This document shows, one piece after another, positions 33,573 to 43,558 of a stretch of DNA of 64,000 bases (positions are counted from its first letter, which is position 1; each line of letters starts with the position of its first letter). The DNA is from Rheum nobile (taxonomy: Eukaryota > Streptophyta > Magnoliopsida > Caryophyllales > Polygonaceae). A program made the position numbers and the translations under genes. The notes below the pieces were generated by a model. It was not told where the DNA came from and made no database searches. It saw nothing but the letters and a program-made list of their open reading frames with translations. The DNA is taken from positions 1,612,001 through 1,676,000 of the forward strand of contig WOAB01000893.1 in NCBI GenBank assembly GCA_027886185.1, in the 5' to 3' direction.

Positions 33573-34769
33573 AAACAGTAAATCATTCCAAATTAATTAA
33601 CAATCAAACCATTGATAATTAATGGAAATATGGAATGATGAGCAAGAGCGAACCGCCACTTGCCTGGAGTAGATTCGGCGATGAATCTAGACGAGACGAC
33701 TACTGATGATATCCTTTCCGAGGATATTGCCTAAGCTTCAGATAGCTCTAGCAGATTTCGGGTCCACACGCGATCTCGTAATTAACGTTATAACGCTCGA
33801 ATAATTTCGGGTTAAATCTGGACTGGAAGGGTTATTGGGCTTTTGGCCCAACAACAATTAATTAGACAAGGGGGGCCCACCACCTTGCTTCTTCATTCCT
33901 CCTTCACGTAACAACAGAAGCAGCTGAACCACAACAATGAAGATGGAGCTTCAGCACGTACAGGAGCTCGGCTATGACAACGGAGGGCAGCTCACCGGGA
34001 AGGAAGGAGACAACACCGGGGATGGAGCAACGCCGACGGGGAAGAGCAGTACCACGCAGCTCGTCGACAACGGCGGAGAAGCTCGGCGGGGCAGCGAAGC
34101 ACAACGGCGTCTTCGTCGGTGGTTCGCCGGGAAAGGAGGAGCCACCAGAAGGCTCGGCTCGCGGCGACACAGCAGGGGCGACGCAGCTTGCCGGGAGAAG
34201 GCCAGGAGAGGATAACTTCGTCGTTGGCAGAAAACGATGGTGAAGCAGGGAATGATGCCGGCGGGAGACGAGAGGGAGCTGGGAGAGAGCAAGAGGAGAT
34301 TGGGTGCCTCCCAAGCCTTCCCGTTCTGGCTCCATCTGTAGCCCAAGGAGAGGCAGCTTGCTGGACCAAAGAATTGACACATGCCCCGACAAGTTTTACA
34401 CGGGAGGGGTATCGTGGCAGAATTAGCATAAGGGGGGAATTCGTGGCAGTGTTATGGGAAATGGTTTTGGTATGGGGTTTAAACCCCGGAAATTATATGT
34501 TTGTATCCAAACAAATATTCTAAGTCCCGAAAATACATCGAATGTATTTTATACCACTCAAGGAATTATTTCAGAGATCATGGATGTTACGGAAAATCCA
34601 AACTCCACTGAAAGCGAAATAATTAATTTGAACGAAGGTTGGGAAAATTATCCAAATACCCTTACTAAAATTTAAGGGGTATTGCACGCGGGCCCCAATC
34701 CGTGATCGCGGTTTCACATCTGACATCCCCGACACGTATGTTCATTCGAACTTCCCTCCGCTCGGTTCG

Positions 34770-35483
34770 TTGAAGCCTCCCGCGCCTTTCCCTAAGGCTC
34801 TGAAAGATACTAGAAGGTTGGCGAACGACAAGGATATATTTGAGACATTCAGCAAATGCGAGGTAAATACTCCTATGATAAAGCTCATGAACAGCATCCC
34901 TCGCTATGCCAAGTTTTTGAAGGAGTTGAGCAAATTAAAGAAGAACAAAGCGGTGAAGGAGAAAAAGAAGGTCCATGTCAGTGAAAATGTATCCGATATG
35001 CTGCAAAAGCGGTTACCTAAGAAGTGCAGTGATCTAGGCATGTTCACTATCCCCTGCAAGATAGGGGGCACCATGTTCGATACAGCTATGATGGATTTGG
35101 GTGCCTCTATCAATGTTTTGCCTCTTTCGCTATACGAGTCGTTAGAGGTTGGGCCATTAGAGAAGACGGGCATAGTAATTCAATTGGTGGATAATTCCTA
35201 TGTCTACCCCAAAGGAGTGGTACAGGATGTGCTGGTAGAAGTTGACAAACTGATTTTCCCTGCGGACTTCTTTGTACTAGATACGGGGCAAGACAAACAC
35301 GCAGCCCCTGTGATGCTAGGAAGGTCGTTCATGAACACGGCGAAGACCAAGATTGACGTGAGCAGCGGTTCGTTCACAATGGAATTTGACGGGGTGAGGG
35401 TCGGATTCAACATAGATGATACAAAAAGACACCCTCCTGATGGTCACCCCGAGTGTTCAGTTGTTGTGAGCAACCCTAGTTGA
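34770..35483 (+). CDS. Athila protease ORF of element C
   Basis: The frame is open through the whole linker-protease segment: KPPAPFPKALKDTRR, CEVNTPMIKLMNSIPRYAKF, RLPKKCSDLGMFTIPCKIGG, then AMMDLGAS (catalytic Asp about residue 111), KGVVQDVLVEVDKLIFPAD and VMLGRSFMNTAKTKID. The start at 34770 is only the first ATG; the natural protein would be a gag-protease fusion whose gag part has been deleted. It ends VVSNPS and the stop is 44 nt before the hairpin. No RT follows, as in A2, B and D. Confidence 0.8.
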   Translation: MKPPAPFPKALKDTRRLANDKDIFETFSKCEVNTPMIKLMNSIPRYAKFLKELSKLKKNKAVKEKKKVHVSENVSDMLQKRLPKKCSDLGMFTIPCKIGGTMFDTAMMDLGASINVLPLSLYESLEVGPLEKTGIVIQLVDNSYVYPKGVVQDVLVEVDKLIFPADFFVLDTGQDKHAAPVMLGRSFMNTAKTKIDVSSGSFTMEFDGVRVGFNIDDTKRHPPDGHPECSVVVSNPS

Positions 35484-35527
35484 GTGAGAGAGCACCAAGT
35501 CGAGCCACGACAATAACTAAGGCGCTG

Positions 35528-35545
35528 CTCGGGAGGCAACCCGAG
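35528..35545 (+). promoter_or_regulatory. Post-ORF hairpin, element C
   Basis: CTCGGGAGGCAACCCGAG is a perfect 6-bp stem with loop AGGCAA and is followed immediately by the splice-donor-like GTATGT. The same sequence is in both A2 copies (23309-23292, 36485-36468), and a base-pair-swapped version is in element F. Confidence 0.65.
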
Positions 35546-35638
35546 GTATGTAATTCTTTTCTTGTCTTTTCCTTTCTAGTCTTTATTATTATTGTTTCGT
35601 TTTGTTTCGTTTCGCTTTTGTTTTAGACTAACATACAG
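35546..35638 (+). other. Intron-like segment after protease, element C
   Basis: 93 nt, T-rich, begins GTATGTAATTC and ends ACTAACATACAG. Position and ends match 7133-7221 in element B. The 35639-36373 sequence that follows has no long frame and keeps the internal hairpin/polypurine cassette near 36172-36205. Confidence 0.45.
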
Positions 35639-36373
35639 GAAGGAGACCCGAGCCAAATTGAAGACGGTGTTTCTCGCACCAGTAACATTTCCGCGATCGC
35701 GGAAATTTCACTAAAAGTCTCCTCGACCTAAAAAAAAATAAAATTAAAAGAAAAAAATTCAAAAAAAAAAAAAGTTTTACCGAAGACCAACTGTCCGATT
35801 CTACATGGAGACGGTGCGCATCCTGATGCCAAGGAGGAGACATTAGCCCCACATTTATATTTGGCACCAATGATGGCCCAACATTCGACAGCTGAGGGGG
35901 AGGAACACCAAAGCACACACCACGATTACATTTGGGCTCCATCATGTGTTCGTTGAAGGCTGTGCAGCCCCGATTTCTTTGCTATCCACCACACCTTATA
36001 GTGGATTTATTTGGTTGCATGGTAGAGTTTGAGTTTGAAGACCCGCGCAATACTAGAGACATGTGCTTTCATTGATATACCGCCAGCAACAACTTCCAGG
36101 TTCAAGCCAACTCGGCGACGGTTGTGAGTACCTTTCCACTTTTCCATGTGCTTCATTTTTTTTTGTCTTTCATTACATTGAGGACAATGCAATGTTTAAG
36201 CATGAGAGAGTGTTCTATACGTGTTAGTCGTTTGAGGATGAAAGAAAAAAATAAAGAAAATGAAAAAGCCAAAAATTTGAAAAAAAGGCAGAAATAAAAT
36301 CCTGGGATAAGTCGAAAACCCACAAGGGCGGCTTAGGTAATACGCAGGTGGCTTGGACCAGCATTAAGCTGGT

Positions 36374-36529
36374 TCTGTCTTTGAAACTCCAACCTACAGT
36401 TTAGTCTAAAAACGAAACGAAAATAATGATAACTTGAGAAGAAAAAGACATGAAAGGAATTACATACCTCGGGTTGCCTCCCGAGCAGCGCCTTGGTTAT
36501 TGGCGTGGCTCGACGTAGCGCCCTTCAAA
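36374..36529 (-). other. A2 copy 2 post-protease segment right of element C
   Basis: It contains hairpin CTCGGGAGGCAACCCGAG at 36485-36468 with GTATGT following on the minus strand. The counterpart of the intron acceptor is not AG-ended here. The junction at 36373/36374 shares only a few bases with both partners, consistent with a deletion that removed the end of element C. Confidence 0.65.
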
Positions 36530-37260
36530 TCAACTTGGGTTGTCTACACCAACCGAACACTTGGGATCACAATCAGGAGGGTGTCTCTTTGCACCATCAA
36601 TGTTGTATTCGACCCTCAACCCATCAAACTCCATGGTGAGTGAACCACTACTCACACCGATCTTTGTGTTCGCCGTTTTCATAAACGGCCTACCCAACAT
36701 CACAGGGGCTGCGTGCTTGTCTTGTCCCGTATCCATCACAAAGAAATCAGTAGGGAAAATCAGCTTATCGACCTCTACCAGAACATCTTGCACGACTCCT
36801 TTGGGATACACAGTAGACATATCCGCCAATTGAATCGACATCCCTGTCTTCTGCAATGGTCCAAGCCCCAAAGATTCATACAGCGAGAGAGGCAACACAT
36901 TTATAGATGCACCCAAATCCAGCATGGCTTTATCGAACGTGGTGTCACCTATCTTGCATGGAATACTGAACATGCCTGGGTCAATGCACTTCTTGGGCAT
37001 CCGCTTTCGTAGCATAGCGGACACATTCTCATTTACCTGGAACTTCTTCTTAGTTTTCTTTGTTTTCTTCCTCTTAATCTTGCACAATTCCTTCAAAAAT
37101 TTTGCATAGCGAGGGATGCTCTTAATCAGTGTGATCAACGGAATATTTACCTCGCAATTACTGAAGGTTTCAAAGATCTCCTTGTCGTTCTCCGGCCTTC
37201 TAGTATCCTTCAGCGCCTCAGGGAATGGCGCGGGTGGCTTCAGCGAGCCGAGTGGAGGAA
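36530..37260 (-). CDS. A2 copy 2 Athila protease region, open frame
   Basis: The open frame actually runs from 37549, so it also covers most of the GC-motif linker (37260-37600). Protease features: PRYAKFLKELCKIKRKKTKK, RMPKKCIDPGMFSIPCKIGD, AMLDLGAS, KGVVQDVLVEVDKLIFPTD, VMLGRPFMKTANTKIG. It ends GVDNPS. Unlike copy 1 at 23354, it lacks the nonsense codon before the protease core. A protease matures gag-pol; here no pol follows. Confidence 0.82.
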
Positions 37261-37610
37261 AATATGGACGAACATAGTCTTGGACGTCAACAGGGAAACC
37301 GCGGTCGCGGTTCCACTTTTGGCAAATCTGGTACGTCAGGAGGAAATCCGCGGTCACGGAAATTTTTTCGCGCTCGCAGATCGTTACGCTGTTCGGCTGA
37401 ATTTTTGGCATTTTCTGAGGGTTCTCCAAAGGAACTTCCGCGATCGCGGAAATCTGACCGCGGGCACAGAAAACCTTGCTGATCGCCCTCCGAATTTTCT
37501 TCATTTTGCAGAGAGTGGTCTGGCACCAAACCGCGGTCACGGTTTTCAACCCGCGGTCACGGTTTTCAACCCGCGGTCGCGGTTTTCAACCCGCGGTTAT
37601 GGTTTCTCCT
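37260..37610. repeat. GC-rich motif cluster in the A2 gag-protease linker
   Basis: Copies of CCGCGGTCGCGG and changed forms (CCGCGGTCACGG, CCGCGATCGCGG) include a run of four adjacent 20-bp units at about 37535-37605. The other A2 copy has a comparable cluster at 24120-24400. The same core occurs in the LTRs of families A, A2, B and C. Confidence 0.8.
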
Positions 37611-37639
37611 CAGCAGCCTCCGTTATTTCCTTCCATTGT

Positions 37640-39093
37640 GTTCCACTCCTTAGCGTCATCGCGCTGACATTCTACACTGGATTCAATTTCGTCTGTGACG
37701 GGAGTTTACGCGCATCCCTAGCCTCCAGTCTGCAAACTGCTAGAGAGATCTGCCCAACCTGCTTCTCCTAGTTCTGAATACTGGACTTGGTCTCATGCTG
37801 AAATTGTATCATGTTGTTCTGCATGGTGGACACCGTCTGAGTAATACCGGTCATGCATTGCACAAGAGACTTGATCTGGTCGTCAATAGACATCGATGAA
37901 CCGGAACTTTGGCCTTGAGGTCTAGGCTCGTATTGTGGTCTGAAATGTTGTTGACCTCCAGACTGCTGAAATTGTTGTTGGCGTGGTGGAAACTGTTGTG
38001 GCCTCGGGTGGAACTCCTGGTCATCACGGCCCTAAGGAGGATTCTGATGGTTCCCGTACCTCAAATTAGGGGTATCTTTCCACCCTGGATTGTAGGTATT
38101 GGAGTGCGGGTCATATCTTGGCCTCTGCGGCCCAAAACCTCCTATAGCATTTACTTCAGCTATGGGCTCCTGCAGCGTTGGACACGCATCTGTGGGGTGC
38201 ATCGTATCATAGCATATGCCACAGGCCTTGACCTATTGCTGGTTGCCTTTAACCATGAAACGCCTCATCATCTCCTTCATCTCAGCCATCTCAGAAAGTA
38301 GCGACGACGATGGCTGAGAATATGCGGCCTTAACTGCTTGAGAGCTTGCTCTCTTACTAAATTGTCGTGAGCTCTCAGATAGCTCAAAGAATATCTCGAA
38401 TGCTGCAGTCGGCATCTTGTTCAGAATATTACCACCATAGGCTGCGTTCACCATTTTGCGCTTATCATCAAGAAGTCCACCATATAGATATAGAACTAGG
38501 TCTTGGTCTGAATAACCATGGTATGGACAGCTTGATATCAACCTCTTGAACCTCTCATAATACTCATACAACGTCTCAGTGGCATGATGTTCGATGTTGC
38601 TAATGTTCCTCTTCAAGATATTGAGCTTTGTTGCAGGGAAGTATTTCTGCAGGAAGGCTTTCTTCATCTTCGCCCATGTATTTATGCTTCCTGGGGCCAA
38701 ATAATAGAACCAATCACTGGCCGCCTCCTTCAGAGAGAAAGGAAAGGCCCTCAGCTTTATCTGGTCCTCAGTAATGTTCCTTGGCTTTATGCTGCTGCAG
38801 ACAGCGTGAAATTCAGAGAGATGCTTATTGGGGTCTTCTCCACTCATCCCATGGAAGTGGGGTAGTAAATGAATCAACCCATATTTGAGCTCAAAATTCA
38901 CGCCATCAGCAAGCTCTGAAAACTGCACAACAAGCGGCTGTTGTTCTAGATTCGGCGCAGTCAACTGCCTCAAAGTCTGTTCTTCAGCCATCTCGAGTTG
39001 CGTACGGGCTGCTCTACGGTTCTTGGAAAGTGTCCTCTCAATTTCTGTATCAAGATCTAAGATTGGAGAGTCAGTAGCACGGGTGTGGACCAT
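37640..39093 (-). pseudogene. A2 copy 2 Athila gag with at least two nonsense codons
   Basis: The start MVHTRATDSPIL at 39093 is the conserved Athila gag start. The core is intact to about 38233: NFELKYGLIHLLPHFHGMSG, EAASDWFYYLAPGSINTWAK, AFLQKYFPATKLN, YEYYERFKRLISSCPYHG. Stops occur before the knuckle CGICYDTMHPTDAC (near 38233) and again near 38035, then a Gln-rich stretch and coiled coil follow. The primer site and LTR lie beyond element D, which inserted just upstream of the gag start. Confidence 0.82.
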
Positions 39094-39122
39094 AAGATAG
39101 GTCCACCCAATAGTTGGCACAC

Positions 39123-40540
39123 TGATATGCGATATATTGTATAGCGCATCTAGTGGTTATTAGCATGATTTAGGTGATGTTTGGATATGATTTGATGGCA
39201 ATTCTGTAATCCGGTAGAGAAGACTAAAAGTGAAGAAATCATGGGATTTACAGAGGTTTGAAGTGCATTGAAGAGTAGAAGAACAGTGTGCTAAATTCAA
39301 TTGGTTCGTTCTCTTTACTCAGATGTCTAAATGGAGTGATTCCAATTCGAGGAGTTAGATCTTGAAGTCTACTGCAAGTCCTCAAAATATTAGCGCAATC
39401 CGAGTTTACAATCAAAGGTTATGGGGTTTTTATGGAAGTGTCACAGAAGGTGGAGGCGCCAACGCCCCCGCGCCCAATACCACCGCACCCGCGGTGAGCT
39501 AGCAGAAGACACCTGCCGACTGAAGACCCACCGCACCCGCGGTGGATGTCACCGCACCCGCGGTGGATGTCACCGCACCCGCGGTGACCGACGCTGAAGA
39601 CTTATCGGATTTGTTTCCGGGATATTTTATTTCCTTTTATTAATTCTGAAACTTTATTTCCAAGTTTGATATTTTCTTTTCCTTTTAATATTATGAACTT
39701 TTTCCCTAGTATTTAAGCTTAAGTTCTAGACTCTTTTAGGGTAATCATCTATTCTCTACAACTCTAGTTTTCTCTCAAGACCTTATGGAGAACTAAACTT
39801 CCATTTGTTACACTTGACGTTTGAAGCCTTCAGATAATCGTTTGTGAGATTTCTACTCTTGTTCGTTTTCCTATCTAGTTGTATTAATTCTCTTGTGCTT
39901 GAATGTTTATGGGTTTATGTTGATTTATCTAGAGTATCTAACTAGGTCTATTGATATCTTCCTAATTGCTAGGGTTTGTGATTCCGAGTTCGGGTTGCTT
40001 ATCTAGTAGCAAACACGATTTGCATAAGTGGGTTGCGAGTGTTCATCGTGAGAGAGAGTTAATTGCATGCTATTAGTAACGGGTTATTTCTATTGCATGT
40101 ATCTTGTTGAATCTTTGTTTGAATGCTATTGCTTTGTTGAGTCTTGAAGGTTTTCGGATTTGATTTAGTAATAAGTACTATCAGGGCTGGTAGAACTGAT
40201 TGTTACATATGATTAGGATAAGAACAACTAAAGGAAAGATAAGAACTTGAGAATCATAGATTTCAATGATCAATCGTATTGTTTGTTGTGTGGATTTATG
40301 TCAGGTGTGACGCTTTTTCCAATCATATTCACAACCTTTGCCTGCGAATCTATTTACTTGTTTACTTGTTACTTGGTTACGAAACTGATATTAAAACCCC
40401 CCCTAGTTCTTAGTTGGTGACTTGAAAAGCATAAGAATTGATAACCTGATTCCCTTGGGTTCGACCCTGACTTGTTTGCTATACTCTTTAGTAGGTACTT
40501 TAGGATTTCTTTGATTAGGCATACGACCTTAGGCCTGTCA
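39123..40540 (+). repeat. Element D 5' LTR
   Basis: 1418 bp. Tandem CCGCACCCGCGGTGGATGTC units (three, 39529-39597) and one upstream copy at 39482. U5 motif GGGTTCGACCC at 40457-40467, 73 nt from the end; it resembles a tRNA T-arm. Confidence 0.93.
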
Positions 40541-40544
40541 AATT

Positions 40545-40562
40545 TGGCGCCGTTGCCGGGGA
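40545..40562 (+). other. Element D primer binding site (tRNA-Asp type)
   Basis: TGGCGCCGTTGCCGGGGA, the unaltered form also seen in LTR G, starts 5 nt after the LTR. Confidence 0.92.
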
Positions 40563-40620
40563 ATCAAAATTTCTGTTTTTGTGTGTTTGTTTGTTACCAA
40601 CTTTGGTGTGGATCTATCTT

Positions 40621-41931
40621 ATGGTCCACACCCGTGCTACTGACAATCCACTTGTTGATTTAGATCCAGAGATCCACAAGACATTCAACAAGAACCGCAG
40701 AGAACACACCACCCCACAAGTTGCAATGGGTGACCAAACGCTTTGGCAATTGACCGCGCCGAATCTAATGCAACAACCTTTAGCTGTGGCTATTCCTGCC
40801 ATAGGAGAGGGCGTCAACTTTGAGTTGAAGCCAGGGCTGATTCATTTGCTCTCGTCATTCCATAGACTAAGTGGTGAAGACCCAATCAAGCATATGGGTA
40901 AATTCCACACTGTTTGTATAAGCATGAAACCAGCCAACGTCACTGAGGAGCAAATCAAGATGAGAGCTTTCGGGTTCACCCTCAAGGACGCAGCCGATGA
41001 TTGGTACTACCATCTACCCACTGGAAGCATAGATACTTGGAACAAGCTTTACAAGGCCTTTCTTGAAAAATACTTTCATGCCAAGAAGGCGAATAGCTTG
41101 AAGAAGGCTATAAGCAACATTGAGCAAGAGACTGACGAGACTCTATACGAGTACTATGAGAGGTTCAAGAGACTTTGCTCAAGCTGTCCATTCCATGGTT
41201 ACACTAATCAAGATCTAGTGCTTCATCTTTACAATGGTCTGCTGGACAATGAAAGAAGGATTGTTGACGCTGCATGTGGTGGCAACATTCTCAACACAAC
41301 ACCAATGGCCGCCATGGAAAAGATTCAGGAGATGGCCGAAGGGACAAGAAATTTCGGTAGAACTTCTACCAAGAGAGGAGTCAATGATGTGGACTCCAAT
41401 CGCTCTAAGCTAGTGAGCGAGATTGCTGAATTAAAGGACATGGTGAGGAGACTAACGCTGCAAGGAACTCCTCAACAACTCAAAGCATGTGGGATTTGTG
41501 CTGATCAATTCCACCCCACCGATGCATGTCCTCAATTGCAAGATGATCCCAATGTTGAGGTGAAACATGTAGGAGGTTATGGACCTCCAAGACCTCGGAA
41601 TGATCCCTACTCCAACACTTATGATTCGGGATGGAGAAACCACCCTAATTTCAGATGGAGGGATCAACTGAACCAACAACAACCTCAACTTCTGCAAAGG
41701 TCACAAGGTCAACAACCCGGTACTTCTGCTTCAACTGAAGATATGCTCCAAACCTTGACTAAGAACTTTACAACTTATGTTCAAACTACGGAGTCAAGCA
41801 TCAAGAGTCTAGAGAGGCAGATGGGACAAATGGCTGAAGCTATCACAAAGATCGATGCAAAGATTTTGGGAAATCTACCATCTCAAACGGTAGTTAACCC
41901 ACGGGGAAATGTTAGTGATGTGATGCTTTGA
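40621..41931 (+). CDS. Athila gag of element D
   Basis: 436 residues from MVHTRATDNPLV, the family start. Core: NFELKPGLIHLLSSFHRLSG, FTLKDAADDWYYHLPTGSID, AFLEKYFHAKKANSL, LYEYYERFKRLCSSCPFHG, DLVLHLYNGL. Zinc knuckle CGICADQFHPTDAC near residue 300, then a PRNDPYSNTYDSGWRNHPNF motif, a Gln-rich stretch and a coiled coil. It ends at a TGA where related copies read on through an RSGRQF motif, so the stop is probably a CGA-to-TGA change separating gag from the linker and protease. Confidence 0.87.
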   Translation: MVHTRATDNPLVDLDPEIHKTFNKNRREHTTPQVAMGDQTLWQLTAPNLMQQPLAVAIPAIGEGVNFELKPGLIHLLSSFHRLSGEDPIKHMGKFHTVCISMKPANVTEEQIKMRAFGFTLKDAADDWYYHLPTGSIDTWNKLYKAFLEKYFHAKKANSLKKAISNIEQETDETLYEYYERFKRLCSSCPFHGYTNQDLVLHLYNGLLDNERRIVDAACGGNILNTTPMAAMEKIQEMAEGTRNFGRTSTKRGVNDVDSNRSKLVSEIAELKDMVRRLTLQGTPQQLKACGICADQFHPTDACPQLQDDPNVEVKHVGGYGPPRPRNDPYSNTYDSGWRNHPNFRWRDQLNQQQPQLLQRSQGQQPGTSASTEDMLQTLTKNFTTYVQTTESSIKSLERQMGQMAEAITKIDAKILGNLPSQTVVNPRGNVSDVML

Positions 41932-41998
41932 AGTGGTAGGCAATTTAACGTCGTTCCTAGTGCTGAAGAGGACGACGCTGAAAAAGAGCTCTCTGAAC

Positions 41999-42413
41999 AC
42001 ACACCACCGCACCCGCGGCAGGACGCCGCACCCCGCGGTGCGTCTATAGAAGCTCTGGAGGACCAACCGCACCCAGCGCCCACCTTGCCGCACCCAGCAG
42101 CGATCTCATCGCACCCGCGGTGGGATGACCGCACCCGCGGTGGGATGACCGCACCCGCGGTGGGATGACCGCACCCGTGGTGGGATGACCGCACCCGCGG
42201 TGGGATGACCGCACCCGCGGTGGGACTCCAGAAGAGCTGAGCTCTCAGTTGACATCACCGCACCCGCGGTGGGATGACCGCACCCGCGGTGATGGTATCG
42301 AGAAAGTTCGAGATTTTTCTGCTGAGACGACCGCACCCGCGGTGGAATCTAACCGCACCCGCGGTGGAATCTAACCGCACCCGCGGTGGAATCTAACCGC
42401 ACCTGCGGTGGAT
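41999..42413. repeat. CCGCACCCGCGGTG minisatellite in the gag-protease linker of element D
   Basis: About 16 copies of a CCGCACCCGCGGTG core occur in units of 20 bp (GATGACCGCACCCGCGGTGG, six in a row from about 42120) and 22 bp (GAATCTAACCGCACCCGCGG plus TG, four in a row from about 42340). The same core is in the D LTRs. Unit lengths are not multiples of three, so copy-number change shifts the frame between gag and protease. Confidence 0.93.
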
Positions 42414-43558
42414 CTTCTGGAAAGGTGAAAGAGCCCTACGTCGACACCTATGTTTGTCCGTACTTTCCCCCTCTTGGTTCTGAGAAGCCACCCGCCCCAT
42501 TCCCAGAGGCACTTAAGGAGAGGAGAATCATCGACGACAAGGACCTCTTTGAGACCTTTAGCAAGTGCGAGGTAAACATCCCTTTACTCAAACTTGTTAA
42601 AAGTATTCCCAAATATGCTCGTTTCTTGAAGGAACTTTGCAAAATCAAGAGGACACAGAAGCAGAAGCAAAAGAAGCAGGTCTAGGTGAGCGAGCAAGTA
42701 TCTGCTGTGTTTCAAAGGCGTATGCCCAAGAAGTGCAGTGATACAGGTATGTTCTCTATCCCTTGTACCATCGGTGAGACAAAGATTGATAAAGCTATGC
42801 TAGATCTTGGTGCAGCTATTAATGTCTTACCATTGTCATTATATGAGTCTCTTGGTCTGCCACCATTACAAGACACTAGTCTAGTTATTCAATTAGTTGA
42901 TGGAACCAATGTCTACCCGAAAGGGGTTGTTGAAGATGTCCTTGTTATGGTAGATAAGCTAATTTTTCCCACTGATTTTTATGTGCTTGATATGGGTAGT
43001 AGTACAGGTGCACCTATGCTGTTAGGTAGACCATTCATGAAAACTACGAATACCACAATTGATGTCAGAAGTGGGAAATTAACTATGGAATTTGATGGGA
43101 ATGAAGTTGAATATAACATATATGAAATGAAACATGTCATTAACACCTCTTTAAACTTTGTTGATGTAATGAGTCCTAACCCTTTGGATGAATTGCAACC
43201 TATAATAGAGGATTCCATAGTTGACTTGCCTATCGGTATTACTATATCTTCTAATCTACAAGAAGTCACGGTTTTATTGGATGAGAAGGGTGAGTCTCCT
43301 ACTTCTCTTTTGGGCAGTTGCCCCACCTTACTGACTCCACATGGCAAGAAGTCGTTCCCTTTTGTTGTGCAGAATGAACAGTCGGAGGTTAAACACCCCC
43401 CTGATCGATCTAAGTATAGAGGAAAGGCGACTAAGAAGGTCAAGGTGAAAGAGCCGGTTCAGAAGAGGAATGGTCTAAGGTTCAAACATTTCCATGATTG
43501 GTTCAGAAAAGAGGTGATGAATGAGAGGGTTCCTAAGGAACCTGATGTTGGGAGTTGA
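42386..43558 (+). pseudogene. Athila protease of element D, one nonsense codon
   Basis: One frame is interrupted by a TAG at 42683-42685. Before it: EPYVDTYVCPYFPPLGSEKP, CEVNIPLLKLVKSIPKYARF. After it: RMPKKCSDTGMFSIPCTIGE, AMLDLGAA (catalytic Asp), KGVVEDVLVMVDKLIFPTD, PMLLGRPFMKTTNTTID. The following 140 residues are longer than in A2 or C and end FHDWFRKEVMNERVPKE. No RT motif. The stop at 43558 is 46 nt before the hairpin. Confidence 0.82.

Larger units (their letters stand above)
32450..34684 (-). repeat. Gypsy LTR fragment, inverted, with an internal LTR-like insertion
   Basis: On the minus strand it starts TGCAATACCCCTTAAA at 34684, resembling the TGTAATACCCC start of plant gypsy LTRs. 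The far part (32799-32450) matches window positions 1 to about 330. The join to chromovirus protease at 32449 is a broken end, not an LTR terminus. A TGTTGGGA...TCCCAACA block sits inside (32800-33572). The middle (33900-34430) is GC-rich with several overlapping open frames. No known protein domain is visible in them, so no gene is called. Confidence 0.55.
27240..36373 (+). mobile_element. Element C: Athila-type element, rearranged and lacking its 3' LTR
   Basis: It comprises a 5' LTR (27240-28546), a primer site, a short leader (to 28624), a foreign block (28625-34684: chromovirus E and gypsy LTR sequence), then the gag-protease linker, protease, hairpin, intron-like segment and 3' UTR. It breaks off at 36373 within the 3' UTR, where A2 resumes, so the terminal polypurine tract and 3' LTR were deleted. 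Gag is entirely missing. A family C solo LTR occurs at 13107. Confidence 0.78.

Noticed and set aside
33937..34523. GC-rich host gene exon
   Set aside because: Several overlapping frames are open on both strands, no known domain is visible and the block lies within an LTR-like sequence.
40457..40467. tRNA gene indicated by the T-arm-like motif
   Set aside because: No acceptor stem, D-arm or anticodon arm could be found upstream in any LTR copy.
41999..42413. CRISPR-like regular repeats
   Set aside because: Units are contiguous 20-22 bp copies with no unique spacers, inside a plant retrotransposon; it is a minisatellite.
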